From Microthrixaceae bacterium (GTDB taxonomy: Bacteria > Actinomycetota > Acidimicrobiia > Acidimicrobiales > Poriferisodalaceae), in the NCBI GenBank assembly GCA_011523825.1, contig WTFX01000009.1, forward strand, positions 352,420-416,419: DNA of 64,000 nt, read 5' to 3'. This document shows positions 19,822 to 28,389 of this stretch, piece by piece. Each line of letters opens with the position of its first letter. Position 1 is the stretch's first letter. The position numbers and the translations under genes are program-made. The notes under the pieces are model-generated. The model searched no databases. It was not told the origin of the DNA and saw nothing but the letters and a program-made list of their open reading frames with translations.

Positions 19822-19889
19822 CACGGCCGATCGTCCTGCTGATCTGCACGCTGCAGGGCGGGAGCGCCGCCGTTGGGGAGTTCGTGTGA
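19818..19889 (+). CDS. 23-codon mini ORF bridging ligU and ligI
   Basis: GTG 19818 overlaps the ligU TGA (GTGA). The ORF reads MTRPIVLLICTLQGGSAAVG then EFV, and its own TGA overlaps the ligI GTG (again GTGA). Its product is short and hydrophobic in the first half. The perfect chain of 4-nt overlaps would let ribosomes pass from ligU to ligI without release, so it may serve as a coupling ORF; the TTGGGGAG ribosome site of ligI lies inside it. It may be coincidental: no homologue is known to me. Confidence 0.4.
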   Translation: MTRPIVLLICTLQGGSAAVGEFV

Positions 19890-20761
19890 CGGCCCCCACG
19901 ATCCTGCCGCCGCATCCCTCGCCGCACGCACCCACGGCGTTCACGCCACCCGCCAACGCAACCGACGCCCACTACCACATCTTCGGCCCCGCCCACCGGT
20001 TCCCATTCGCACCCGAGGCCACCTACGTCCCCCCGGACTCGGGTATCGACGACTTCGAAGAACTGCAGGAACGCCTCGGGCTGTCTCGCGCAGTGTTCGT
20101 GCAGGCGAGCTGCCACGGCACCGACAACGCCGCCATGGTGGACGCGCTCGTGCGGGGCAACGGTCGCTATGCCGGTGTGGCGATGATCGACGAGTCGTTC
20201 AGCGAGGCCGACATCGGCGCGCTGCACGATGCCGGGGTGCGCGGCACCCGCTTCAACTTCGTCGCTCACCTCGGTGGCGCGCCTGACCTCGACGTGTTCT
20301 GGCGACTCGTCGACCGGGTGCAGCCGTTCGGCTGGCACATCGTGCTGCACTTCGACGCCAAGGATCTGCCGCAGTACGCCGAGTTGCTCGACCGCATGCC
20401 CTGCCCGTACGTCATCGACCACATGGCCCGGGTCGACGCCGCTGCCGGCCTCGGCCAGGAGGCATTCGGAGCGCTGCTCGGGCTGATGGGCGACGAGCGC
20501 GCGTGGGTCAAGGTGTCGGGAGCGGAGCGACTCACTGCCGGCGGGACGCTGCCGTATGACGATGTCATTCCCTACGCCCAGGCGCTCATCGCAGTCGCAC
20601 CCGACCGGGTCCTGTGGGGCACCGACTGGCCCCACCCAAACGTGCGCCACATGCCCGATGACGGCGACCTCGTCGACGTGCTGGCGGCGTTCGTTCCCGA
20701 CGAGGCACTCCGCAACCAGATCCTGGTAGCCAATCCCGAAACGCTCTACGACTTCGGCTAG
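19886..20761 (+). CDS. ligI: 2-pyrone-4,6-dicarboxylate lactonase (LigI)
   Basis: An amidohydrolase-superfamily lactonase, 291 residues, hydrolysing 2-pyrone-4,6-dicarboxylate to 4-oxalomesaconate. It has DAHYHIFGP (HxH, near residue 30), VFVQASCHGTDN near 75, a GTRFNFVAHLGG strand near 118 and the C-terminal GTDWPHPN with the catalytic Asp near 248. GTG 19886 has GGGGAG five bases upstream. It is the last + strand gene of the ligJKUI run and converges on ligB. Confidence 0.93.
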   Translation: MTAPTILPPHPSPHAPTAFTPPANATDAHYHIFGPAHRFPFAPEATYVPPDSGIDDFEELQERLGLSRAVFVQASCHGTDNAAMVDALVRGNGRYAGVAMIDESFSEADIGALHDAGVRGTRFNFVAHLGGAPDLDVFWRLVDRVQPFGWHIVLHFDAKDLPQYAELLDRMPCPYVIDHMARVDAAAGLGQEAFGALLGLMGDERAWVKVSGAERLTAGGTLPYDDVIPYAQALIAVAPDRVLWGTDWPHPNVRHMPDDGDLVDVLAAFVPDEALRNQILVANPETLYDFG

Positions 20762-20765
20762 CGCA

Positions 20766-20792
20766 GCGGCGAACCCACAGCGAATTCGCCGC
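20766..20792. terminator. bidirectional terminator hairpin between ligI and ligB
   Basis: A perfect 8-bp stem GCGGCGAA/TTCGCCGC with an 11-nt loop begins 5 nt after the ligI stop, in the 54-nt gap between two convergent genes. No long U-tract is present on either strand. Confidence 0.55.
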
Positions 20793-20815
20793 AGACAGCC
20801 CTCCGCCCAAGCGGC

Positions 20816-21667
20816 TCAGGCGTTCTGCAGGATCAGCAGGCCGTTGCTGGTGTTGGAGGTGGGCACATGATGCATGCGGAACACCTCGTCGACATCGTCA
20901 TCGAGCACGCCGCGCATCACGAACCACATCACCAGCTCGATGCCCTCTGAGCCCGCCTCGCGGATGTAGGCGGTGTGAGGGCGCAAGCAGCCGACATCGG
21001 GCTCGGCGATCAGCTCGTCCATGAACGCCAGGTCGAAGTCCACGTTGACCAGCCCGGCCCGTTCGCCTTGGAGCTGATGCGACATGCCGCCGGTACCGAA
21101 GACGGCAATCTTGAGCGAGTCGGCATCGGAACCGGCGTAGCTGTCGAGCGCGCGCCGGATGGCTCGCCCGAGGCTGAGGCATCGTTTGCCTGAAGGCGGC
21201 GGGTACTGGATCACGTTGACGCACAGCGGGATGACACGGCACGGCCATGCATCGGGCTCGCCGAACATCACCGACAGCGGCACCGTGAGACCGTGGTCGA
21301 CGTCCATCTCGTTGACGATGGTGATGTCGAACTCGTCGCCGATGAGCGACTCCGCAAGGTGCCACGCCAACTCGGGATGTCCAAGCACCGGGGGAACCTG
21401 CCGGGGCCCGTAACCCTCATCGGCGGGCTGGAACTCGGCCGCCACGCCGAGGGCAAACGTGGGGATCAGCTGCAGTGAGAAGGCCGAGGCGTGATCGTTG
21501 TAGACGACAATGCAGACATCGGGCTGCTGGGCCGCCATCCATTCACGGGCAGGCTGGATCTTCTCGAAGTACGGGCGCCAGTACGGCTCGTCCTGCTTGC
21601 CGTTGTCGATAGCAGCCCCGACTGCGGGGACATGCGACGTGCCGATGCCGCCGACGACGGTCGTCAC
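20816..21667 (-). CDS. ligB: protocatechuate 4,5-dioxygenase beta subunit (LigB)
   Basis: The catalytic subunit of the class III extradiol dioxygenase that opens protocatechuate between C4 and C5, 283 residues. The Fe(II) ligands are visible: His12 (GTSHVP), His59 (YNDHAS) and the Glu of SEGIELVMW (residue 241 or 244). The active-site base His197 is in GGMSHQLQ. Numbering is within two residues of the well-studied sphingomonad LigB. GTG 21667 overlaps the ligA stop (GTGA), so alpha and beta subunits are made in step. Confidence 0.95.
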   Translation of the reverse strand: MTTVVGGIGTSHVPAVGAAIDNGKQDEPYWRPYFEKIQPAREWMAAQQPDVCIVVYNDHASAFSLQLIPTFALGVAAEFQPADEGYGPRQVPPVLGHPELAWHLAESLIGDEFDITIVNEMDVDHGLTVPLSVMFGEPDAWPCRVIPLCVNVIQYPPPSGKRCLSLGRAIRRALDSYAGSDADSLKIAVFGTGGMSHQLQGERAGLVNVDFDLAFMDELIAEPDVGCLRPHTAYIREAGSEGIELVMWFVMRGVLDDDVDEVFRMHHVPTSNTSNGLLILQNA

Positions 21668-22068
21668 GACGTCTGCCCTGGTCGCGACTCGCCGACGCGA
21701 CGGTTGCCGTCGACCGGGCGGCCGCCGTCGATCATCATCTGGGTGAACTCCCCACCGCTGATGCCCGACATGGCGCCGCCGATGTCCTGCATCGACAGCC
21801 CGTCAAGCGCCGCCAGCTTGAACGTGTAGTAGATGTTCCCGCCGAGCTGCAGCAGGCCGAGCCAGTCCCGATCGAGAACCGCTTGACGCTGCTGGGGGGT
21901 GAGGTCATAGCCGTCGAGATAGGCGGGCTCATCGGCCTGGAACCGTTCCCTGTTGGCTGCAGCGTTCAGGCTCATGCAGAACATGTTCAGGTGATAGCCC
22001 TGCTGCGCACGCCGGCCGTCGAAGACGTAGGTCCCCGGGATGTCGTCGTAATCGCGTACCGCCGCCAT
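21664..22068 (-). CDS. ligA: protocatechuate 4,5-dioxygenase alpha subunit (LigA)
   Basis: The small all-helical subunit of LigAB, 134 residues, which caps the active site of LigB. The family pattern is clear: GTYVFDGRRAQQGYHLNMFC (near residue 12), FQADEPAYLDGYDLTP, and LGGNIYYTFKLAALDG. It is slightly shorter than sphingomonad LigA. ATG 22068 has GGGAGA upstream. It is divergent from ligC over 131 nt and overlaps ligB by 4 nt. Confidence 0.95.
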   Translation of the reverse strand: MAAVRDYDDIPGTYVFDGRRAQQGYHLNMFCMSLNAAANRERFQADEPAYLDGYDLTPQQRQAVLDRDWLGLLQLGGNIYYTFKLAALDGLSMQDIGGAMSGISGGEFTQMMIDGGRPVDGNRRVGESRPGQTS

Positions 22069-22199
22069 TCGGTCTCCCCGAACGTGAGGCTATTGATTCG
22101 AGACAGTGCCCGAGAGTCCTGAGTCCCCTCAACTGACCAAGAGGGCGTGTCGCGGCTTCGGTCTAGGGTCAGCGATGCCGTGGTGAAGAAGGGAACGCA
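22069..22199. promoter_or_regulatory. divergent ligAB / ligC control region
   Basis: A 131-nt gap between ligA (-) and ligC (+) that must hold both promoters. A direct repeat GAGTC-CT-GAGTC lies at 22114-22125 near the centre, and TAGGGT at about 22163-22168 could be the ligC -10. In characterised lig systems a LysR regulator acts on such regions, but none is encoded here. Confidence 0.45.
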
Positions 22200-23144
22200 G
22201 TGAAGGTCATCCTGGCTGGAGAGGGAGCCATCGGACGCAAGCACGTCGCTGTCCTGCAGCGGATCGACGATGTCGAGATCGTGGCCTTGGTGGGCGGCAT
22301 CGCAGACGACGCCGCAGCGTTCGCGAACGAGTTCGGCATCGAACGCTGGACGCTGGATCTAGCCGAAGCGCTCGCACTGGACGCCGATGCGGCGATTCTC
22401 GCGACTCCGACGCCGCTGCACGCTGCCCAGGCCATCGAGACCATGCGGGCGGGCAAGCACGTGCTGGTCGAGATTCCGATGGCGGACAGTCTCGCCGACA
22501 GCGAGGATCTGGTGCGAACCCAGCAGGAGACCGGCGTTACCGCGATGGTGTGCCACACCCGGCGCTTCAATCCCAGCCACCAGTGGATCCACCAACGCAT
22601 CGCCGCCGGCGAGCTGACGCTGCAGCATCTCGTCGTCGAGACGTTCTTCTTCCGACGTCAGAACCTCAACGCCATGGGCAAGCCCCGCACATGGACCGAC
22701 CATCTGCTGTGGCACCACTCGTGCCACACGGTGGACCTGTTCGGCTACCAGACAGGCGAGCCGATCACCGCAGGCTGGGCGCAGCAAGGTCCCATGCACC
22801 CCGAGCTGGGCATCGCGATGGACATGACGATCGGCATGAGGGTGCCGTCCGGGGCGCTGTGCACGCTCTCGCTCTCGTTCAACAACAACGGTCCGCTCGG
22901 CACGTTCTTCCGCTACATCTGCGACAACGGCACCTACATCGCCCGCTACGACGACCTGGTGGACGGGTATGACAACCCGGTTGACCTGTCGGGCGTGGCG
23001 ATCTCTGACGACGGCATCGAACTGCAGAATCGGGAGTTCTTCTCGGCCATCGCGGAGGGACGTGAACCCAACGCCTCGGTGGCCCAGTGCCTGGGAGCCA
23101 TGCGGACCATCGACATGCTCGAGCAGTCGCTCGGCGAACACTGA
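22200..23144 (+). CDS. ligC: 4-carboxy-2-hydroxymuconate-6-semialdehyde dehydrogenase (LigC)
   Basis: A Gfo/Idh/MocA-fold NAD(P)-dependent dehydrogenase, 314 residues, that oxidises the LigAB product (as its hemiacetal) to 2-pyrone-4,6-dicarboxylate. It has the dinucleotide motif LAGEGAIGRKH near residue 5, ILATPTPLHAAQA near 65, GKHVLVEIPMADS (EKP-type position, here EIP) near 85, and a TDHLLWHHSCHTVDLFG segment near 165. The last matches LigC-type active sites. Divergent placement from ligAB and the presence of every other lig enzyme support the call. The start is GTG 22200 with AAGAAGGGA upstream. Confidence 0.93.
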   Translation: MKVILAGEGAIGRKHVAVLQRIDDVEIVALVGGIADDAAAFANEFGIERWTLDLAEALALDADAAILATPTPLHAAQAIETMRAGKHVLVEIPMADSLADSEDLVRTQQETGVTAMVCHTRRFNPSHQWIHQRIAAGELTLQHLVVETFFFRRQNLNAMGKPRTWTDHLLWHHSCHTVDLFGYQTGEPITAGWAQQGPMHPELGIAMDMTIGMRVPSGALCTLSLSFNNNGPLGTFFRYICDNGTYIARYDDLVDGYDNPVDLSGVAISDDGIELQNREFFSAIAEGREPNASVAQCLGAMRTIDMLEQSLGEH

Positions 23145-23202
23145 GGTCGTTGACCGGCGACGATGGCAACGGCAGTGGGGCTGACGCGCTATCAAATGGG
23201 CC

Positions 23203-24705
23203 ATGGCGGAACTGCGGAAGCCCGACGCCGAGTTCCCCGCCTATGACGAAGCGTTCGACCGCGACGGCTCCGTCCGGCCGGTGTACGCAGCCATCGTCAA
23301 GCGCTTCTCCAACTTCGATACGGCCGAGCTGCGGCGCCGCGAGGGCATCATCGAAGAGGAGTTCCGCCGCCAGGGCATCACCTTCACCGTCTACGGCGAC
23401 TCGCAGGGCACCGAGCGGACCTGGCCGATGGACCTGTTCCCGCGGCTCATCGCCGCGGCAGAGTGGCGTGACATCGAGCGAGGCCTCGCCCAGCGCGTCA
23501 CGGCGCTCAACAGGTTCCTGGCCGACATCTACACCGGCGAGGGCGCGGCGATGGCCGACGGGGTCGTGCCCGAGTGGCTCGTGCGGTCGTCGGCGGGTTT
23601 CGAGCGCAACGCGTTCGGCGTCAGCGTGCCGCACGACGCGCATTGCGTGATCGCCGGCATCGACCTGGTGCGCGATGCCGAAGGCCAGTACCGGGTGCTC
23701 GAGGACAACCTGCGCAATCCCAGCGGCATCAGCTATGTCATCGAGAACCGGGCGGCGATGACCAAGGCGTTTCCGCTCGTCTGGGAAGACCACACCGTCG
23801 AGCCGGTGAGCCAGTACGGCAGGATGCTGCGCACCGCACTCGAGTCGGTGGCGCCGACGGGGTCCGGCGACAAGCCGCTCATCGTGATCCTCACGCCGGG
23901 CATCTACAACTCGGCGTACTTCGAGCATGCGTTCCTCGCCCGCGAGATGGGCGTGGAGCTGGTCGAGGGCCCCGACCTCGTGGTGGACGAGCACGTCGTG
24001 TACCTGCGCACCATCGAGGGACTGGTGCCGGTCGACGTGATCTACCGGCGCATCGACGATTCCTTCCTGGACCCGGTCTCGTTCCGACCCGACTCGACGC
24101 TGGGCGTGCCGGGGCTGCTCGGCGCTATGCGGGCCGGCACCGTGACCGTCTGCAACTCGGTCGGCAACGGCGTGGCCGACGACAAGGCCGTCCATCCGTA
24201 CGTGACCGACCTGATCCGCTACTACCTCGGCGAGGAGCCGATCCTGCCCAACGTCGAGACCTATGTGATGTGGGAGCCCGACCAGCGAGATGCGGCATTC
24301 GAGCGGCTCGACGAGCTGGTCGTCAAGCCGGTGGGTGAGTCGGGCGGCTACGGCATCGTCATCGGCCGTGACGCCACCGATGAGGAACTGGCCAACGCAC
24401 GGGCCGAGATCGAGCGGGATCCGCGCAACTGGGTGGTGCAGGAGGTGGTGGAGCTGTCGACGCTGGCCTCTCTGTCCGACGACGTGCTCGAGCCGCGTCA
24501 CATCGACCTGCGGCCGTTCGTCATCACCGGCGAGCGCACTCAGGTGTTCCCGGGCGGCTTGACGAGAGTGGCGATGCGCAAGGGATCGCTGATCGTGAAC
24601 TCGTCCCAAGGCGGCGGCTCAAAGGACACCTGGGTGCTGGCTGACGGCGCCGCCTCCGGCACCGGGCAGTCGAACGGTCCCGCGGCACAGGGCCCGCCCC
24701 GATGA
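23203..24705 (+). CDS. circularly permuted ATP-grasp protein (COG2308)
   Basis: A 500-residue protein of the circularly permuted ATP-grasp family. Typical features are YGDSQGTERTWPMDLFPRLI near residue 65, YRVLEDNLRNPSGISYVIENR near 165, VLTPGIYNSAYFEH near 230, and KPVGESGGYGIVIG near 375. Members are predicted to form amide bonds on a peptide or amino acid. The next two genes, alpha-E and transglutaminase-like, overlap it and each other by 4 nt, forming a conserved operon of unsettled function. TATCAA at 23190-23195 is a possible -10, with ATG 7 nt later. Confidence 0.88.
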   Translation: MAELRKPDAEFPAYDEAFDRDGSVRPVYAAIVKRFSNFDTAELRRREGIIEEEFRRQGITFTVYGDSQGTERTWPMDLFPRLIAAAEWRDIERGLAQRVTALNRFLADIYTGEGAAMADGVVPEWLVRSSAGFERNAFGVSVPHDAHCVIAGIDLVRDAEGQYRVLEDNLRNPSGISYVIENRAAMTKAFPLVWEDHTVEPVSQYGRMLRTALESVAPTGSGDKPLIVILTPGIYNSAYFEHAFLAREMGVELVEGPDLVVDEHVVYLRTIEGLVPVDVIYRRIDDSFLDPVSFRPDSTLGVPGLLGAMRAGTVTVCNSVGNGVADDKAVHPYVTDLIRYYLGEEPILPNVETYVMWEPDQRDAAFERLDELVVKPVGESGGYGIVIGRDATDEELANARAEIERDPRNWVVQEVVELSTLASLSDDVLEPRHIDLRPFVITGERTQVFPGGLTRVAMRKGSLIVNSSQGGGSKDTWVLADGAASGTGQSNGPAAQGPPR

Positions 24706-25694
24706 TCCTGGCCCGCCACGCCGACTCTCTGCTGTGGGCAGGCCGCTACCTCGAGCGGGCCGACACCATCGCCCGCTGTGTCTCCGTGGAGACCAACGCG
24801 GTCATGCACCGCCAGGCCACCGAGGCCCGGCTGGCCTCGCGCCGGCTGGTGCAGGCGCTGGGCTTGCAGGATGAGTTCGTGGCGGCCCAGGTGGGCACCG
24901 GCCCGTACGCCGTCATGGATTTCCTGGTCTCGGACGACTCGCATCCCGGATCGGTGGTGTCGGCAGTCCAGGCAGTGAGGGAGAACCTGCGCATTGTGCG
25001 CGACCGCATCCCGGTGGAGTTGTGGGAGGAAGCGAACAGCCTGCACATCCTCATGCAGAGCGCCAAGTCCGTCGGCACTGCCGCACGGGAGCAGACCGGC
25101 GGCGAGGTGTCGCGCATGTCGGTCATCACCGCCCGGCGCGGCTGCCGCTCGCTCAGCGGCGTGATGACCGAGTCGATGAGCCGCGACGAGGGCTACGCGT
25201 TCATGGAGACGGGCCGGCTGCTGGAGCGGTCGATCCTGACCGTTGAGCTGCTGAAGTCGGGCCTGGGGACCGGCAGCGATGTGTTCGACGGCAACCGGCT
25301 GCTGGCATTCACCCACTCGCTGCAGGCAGCTCGGCGCGAGCTGGGCCACTCGCCGGCGTGGCATGCGGTTGCGAAGTTCCTCCTACAGCACGAACACCTG
25401 CCCCGCTCGGTGCTGTGGTGCCTCGGCCGGGTGGAGGAGCGCCTGGACGACCTCGCCGCGGCCGCGGGGGCGGTGGCCACCGCCCGGCGGCGTGCGGGTG
25501 CGCTGCGGGCCCACCTCGAATACGGCGAGCTCGACCATCTGCTGGCGGCACCGGAAGCCGAGCTGGGGTACTTGGGCTCGGCGCTGGCAGAGCTGGCCAG
25601 CGATGTGCACGCCAGCACCGTGGCCAGCTCAGGACTGGCAGAGGTGCACACCCATTTCGTTCGCCCTGGTGCTGGCATCGGCGGGTCGCCGTGA
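24702..25694 (+). CDS. alpha-E domain protein (COG2307/DUF403)
   Basis: A 330-residue, mostly helical protein of the alpha-E family, which is always found with COG2308 ATP-grasp partners. The N-terminal ILARHADSLLWAGRYLERAD is the family signature; NRLLAF and SVLWCLGRVEERL lie further on. No catalytic site is known; it is thought to work with the ATP-grasp enzyme, perhaps as scaffold or substrate-handling subunit. ATG 24702 overlaps the previous stop, and its stop overlaps the next GTG. Confidence 0.87.
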   Translation: MILARHADSLLWAGRYLERADTIARCVSVETNAVMHRQATEARLASRRLVQALGLQDEFVAAQVGTGPYAVMDFLVSDDSHPGSVVSAVQAVRENLRIVRDRIPVELWEEANSLHILMQSAKSVGTAAREQTGGEVSRMSVITARRGCRSLSGVMTESMSRDEGYAFMETGRLLERSILTVELLKSGLGTGSDVFDGNRLLAFTHSLQAARRELGHSPAWHAVAKFLLQHEHLPRSVLWCLGRVEERLDDLAAAAGAVATARRRAGALRAHLEYGELDHLLAAPEAELGYLGSALAELASDVHASTVASSGLAEVHTHFVRPGAGIGGSP

Positions 25695-26782
25695 GGCTCG
25701 ACATCGCCTACCGGCTGCACTTCACCTACGCGGAGACCGTGTCGGAATCGCAGAACGAGATCCGGGTGCGGCCCCGCGACGACCTGCGCCAGCGAGTGCT
25801 GTCGTACCGGCTGACGACGACGCCGGCGACCCGCGTGCTGCAGACCCGCGACTACTTCGGCACCACCGTGGACCACCTCGGCGTGCGGGGGCCCCACGAC
25901 GATCTGCTGGTGGTGGCCGAGGCGTCGGTGGAGACCATGCCGGCAGCCAGCGCGCCGGCGCCGGTGAGCTGTGAGCGGCTGGGTGATCAGCAGTTCGCCA
26001 ACCAGCACATCGAGTATCTGGCCCCGTCGCTGCACGTGCAGTGGGGTGACCTCATCGGCGAGATCACCGACTGGGCGGTCAACTCGGTGGACGACGACGT
26101 GTGCGAACGCGTGCTGGCGATCGTGCGGTCAGTCCCCACCGTGCTGACCTACGAACGGGGCTCGACCTCCATTGGTGTGACGCTGGAAGAACTGGTCGAC
26201 GGCGGCCGGGGGGTGTGCCAGGACTTCGCCCACCTCGCCGTGGGAATGCTGCGGTGCACGGGCATCCCGGCGCGATATGTCTCGGGCTACCTGTTCGCAG
26301 TGGATGAGACGGTGCCGGACAGCGAAGAGGAGTCCGGCGCCCCAACGGTTGCGGGTGATACCCAGACGGCGGATCACACCGGTGTCGCCGGCAATGAGTT
26401 CATCGGCGAGGACACGTTCGTCCCGACCCATACGGCTGCAGAACCGGCGGCCGTCTCGGTGCAGACGCATGCGTGGATCGAGGCAGCCGTACCCGGATTC
26501 GGCTGGTATGCCCTCGACCCCACCAACGGCGGGCCCGTCGGCGAGCGCCACGTGGTGATCGGTCATGGGCGTGACTACAACGACGTCGCTCCGGTGCGCG
26601 GAGTCTTCAACGGATCAGCTGACGCCGAGGTCGATGCCGAGGTGATCATCGCCCAGCCGACTGCGCCGGTCTCGATGGTCACCGAACCGATCCGTCGCCA
26701 GGCCCGCGTCGCAGTGAGCCCGCCGGCCGATGTCTCGGCTCCGCAGCAGGCCGCACAGCAACAGCAACAGCAACAGCAGTAA
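25691..26782 (+). CDS. transglutaminase-like cysteine protease-fold protein with poly-Gln tail
   Basis: A 363-residue protein with a bacterial transglutaminase N-terminal domain (residues 1-85) and a papain-like core with triad Cys176 (GGRGVCQDFA), His260 (THAWIEA) and Asp276 (ALDPTNG). This family is predicted to act as peptidase or amidase on products of the adjacent ATP-grasp system. Two oddities: an acidic, poorly structured insert at about 205-255 between Cys and His, and a C-terminal end of eight consecutive Gln codons (alternating CAG/CAA) just before the stop. GTG 25691 overlaps the alpha-E stop. The gene converges on an acyl-CoA carboxylase gene with a 12-nt gap. Confidence 0.87.
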   Translation: MRLDIAYRLHFTYAETVSESQNEIRVRPRDDLRQRVLSYRLTTTPATRVLQTRDYFGTTVDHLGVRGPHDDLLVVAEASVETMPAASAPAPVSCERLGDQQFANQHIEYLAPSLHVQWGDLIGEITDWAVNSVDDDVCERVLAIVRSVPTVLTYERGSTSIGVTLEELVDGGRGVCQDFAHLAVGMLRCTGIPARYVSGYLFAVDETVPDSEEESGAPTVAGDTQTADHTGVAGNEFIGEDTFVPTHTAAEPAAVSVQTHAWIEAAVPGFGWYALDPTNGGPVGERHVVIGHGRDYNDVAPVRGVFNGSADAEVDAEVIIAQPTAPVSMVTEPIRRQARVAVSPPADVSAPQQAAQQQQQQQQ

Positions 26783-26794
26783 CGGCCGGAGCGG

Positions 26795-28330
26795 CTACCA
26801 AGGATCGATGGGGTGCTTGCGCCCCTCGCGTGGTGCCGGCGCCGGGAACGTCGCGAGCAGGCGGGCGACCAGGTCGCGCGTCTCGGCCGGATCGATGATG
26901 TCGTCCAGCAGGAACGAACGGGCGAACTCCAGGCCGGTGTTGCGTTCCTTCCACTCGGCGACGCGCCGATCCCGGATCTCGCGCTGGGTTGCGTCGTCGG
27001 GCGCAGCTTCGAGCTCATCGCGGTACACGATGTTCACCGCGCCCTCGAGGCCCATGCCGCCGAATTCGGCAGTCGGCCAGCCGACGTACAGGTCGGGATC
27101 CAGTGCGTCGGAGCCCATGGCGTAGTAGCCGAGGCCATACGCCTTGCGCAGGATCACACCCAGGATCGGCACATCAGCAGCACTGACCGCCACCAGGGTG
27201 CGGGCGCTGTGACGCACGATCGCAGACTTCTCCGCAGCCGTACCGATCATGAAGCCGGGCGTGTCGCACAGGAACAGCAGCGGCAGGTCATACGCGTTGC
27301 ACAGTTCGACGAAGCGTGAGAACTTGGCCGAGCCTTCAGAATCGATGGCTCCCGCCCCGAACATCGGGTTGTTCGCCAGCACGCCGATGCGGTGCCCCTC
27401 GATACGGCACAGCGATGTTGACAGGCATCGCCCGAAGAGCGGGCGAAGCTCCATCACCGAGTCTTCGTCGGCCAGGATCTCCACGATCTTGCGCACGTCA
27501 TAGGCGCGCCGGGGATTCTCGGGCACCATCGTGCGCAACGGGGTCTGATCGTGGGCGACCGGCGGCGGGGGAGCTGCCACGTCGGTGAAGTACGACAGGT
27601 ACCTGCGAGCTGTCTGCAGGGCCGCTGTCTCGTCGTCGACCACCAGATCGACAGCACCGGTTCGTTCATGCAGCGACATGGGGCCGAGTTCTTCGGGGGT
27701 CAGATCCTCGCCGGTCGCCGACCTCACCAGCGGCGGCCCCGACAGTCCCATCGTCGAGTCCTTGGTTGCAATCACCACGTCGGAGGTGCCGGCGATGTTG
27801 GCTTGGCCGGCAAAGCTGGGCCCCGACAGGATCGTGACGATCGGCACCAGGCCCGAGAGCCGTGCGAGCTGGATGAAGGTGGTCGCCGTGCCGCTCTCGT
27901 AGAACAGCTCGGTGGCGCGTGCTCCGGCGCCTTCTGACCAGAAGATGACCGGCCAGCGGTTGCGCTCGGCCACCTCCATCATCCGGTCCGCCTTGCGATG
28001 GTTGGTCGGGCTCTGGCTGCCGCCCATGACCGTGTAGTCGTAGGTGAAGGCGCACACCGAGACGCCGTCGACCTGCCCGACGCCCATGACGAGGCCGTCG
28101 GCCGGCCCGTCGCCCAGCGCGCGGATCTGGGGCTGTGCGAGCTGGCCGTACTCGACGAATGTGTCCGGGTCGAACAGCGCGGCGATCCGTTCCCGGGCGG
28201 TCCACCGGCCTCGTGCGTGCTGGCGTGCCACGGCCTCGGGCCGGGCCTCGTCCAGCGCCGCGTCCCTCGCAGCCATGGCCTTGGTCAGCAGCGGTGGCAT
28301 CTCCGGTTCAGGGGCAGCTTCGTCACTCAC
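26795..28330 (-). CDS. acyl-CoA carboxylase carboxyltransferase subunit
   Basis: A biotin-dependent carboxyltransferase of 511 residues with N- and C-terminal crotonase-like halves: GSQSPTNHRKADRMME near 105, GPSFAGQANIAGTSDVV near 170, and GGMGLEGAVNIVYRDEL near 440. It moves CO2 from biotin to an acyl-CoA (acetyl-, propionyl- or methylcrotonyl-type). No biotin carboxylase or BCCP is adjacent, so it must use a shared alpha subunit or another function. It is distinct from the single-chain enzyme at 43124-46555, to whose C-terminal third it is related. The start is GTG 28330. Confidence 0.9.
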   Translation of the reverse strand: MSDEAAPEPEMPPLLTKAMAARDAALDEARPEAVARQHARGRWTARERIAALFDPDTFVEYGQLAQPQIRALGDGPADGLVMGVGQVDGVSVCAFTYDYTVMGGSQSPTNHRKADRMMEVAERNRWPVIFWSEGAGARATELFYESGTATTFIQLARLSGLVPIVTILSGPSFAGQANIAGTSDVVIATKDSTMGLSGPPLVRSATGEDLTPEELGPMSLHERTGAVDLVVDDETAALQTARRYLSYFTDVAAPPPPVAHDQTPLRTMVPENPRRAYDVRKIVEILADEDSVMELRPLFGRCLSTSLCRIEGHRIGVLANNPMFGAGAIDSEGSAKFSRFVELCNAYDLPLLFLCDTPGFMIGTAAEKSAIVRHSARTLVAVSAADVPILGVILRKAYGLGYYAMGSDALDPDLYVGWPTAEFGGMGLEGAVNIVYRDELEAAPDDATQREIRDRRVAEWKERNTGLEFARSFLLDDIIDPAETRDLVARLLATFPAPAPREGRKHPIDPW

Positions 28331-28389
28331 GCGCCAAGAACTTAGGGATCGCGCGGGCGGGCCGCAGCGGCGGCGTTAGGGTGCGCGGC

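Noticed and set aside
22879..24609. 576-codon antisense frame over the ATP-grasp gene
   Set aside because: Repetitive His/Arg/Asp composition typical of the reverse phase of high-GC genes; the sense frame is a known family.
26764..26782. Poly-Gln tract as a CRISPR or repeat array
   Set aside because: It is a CAG/CAA run inside the end of a coding frame, not spaced repeats with unique spacers.
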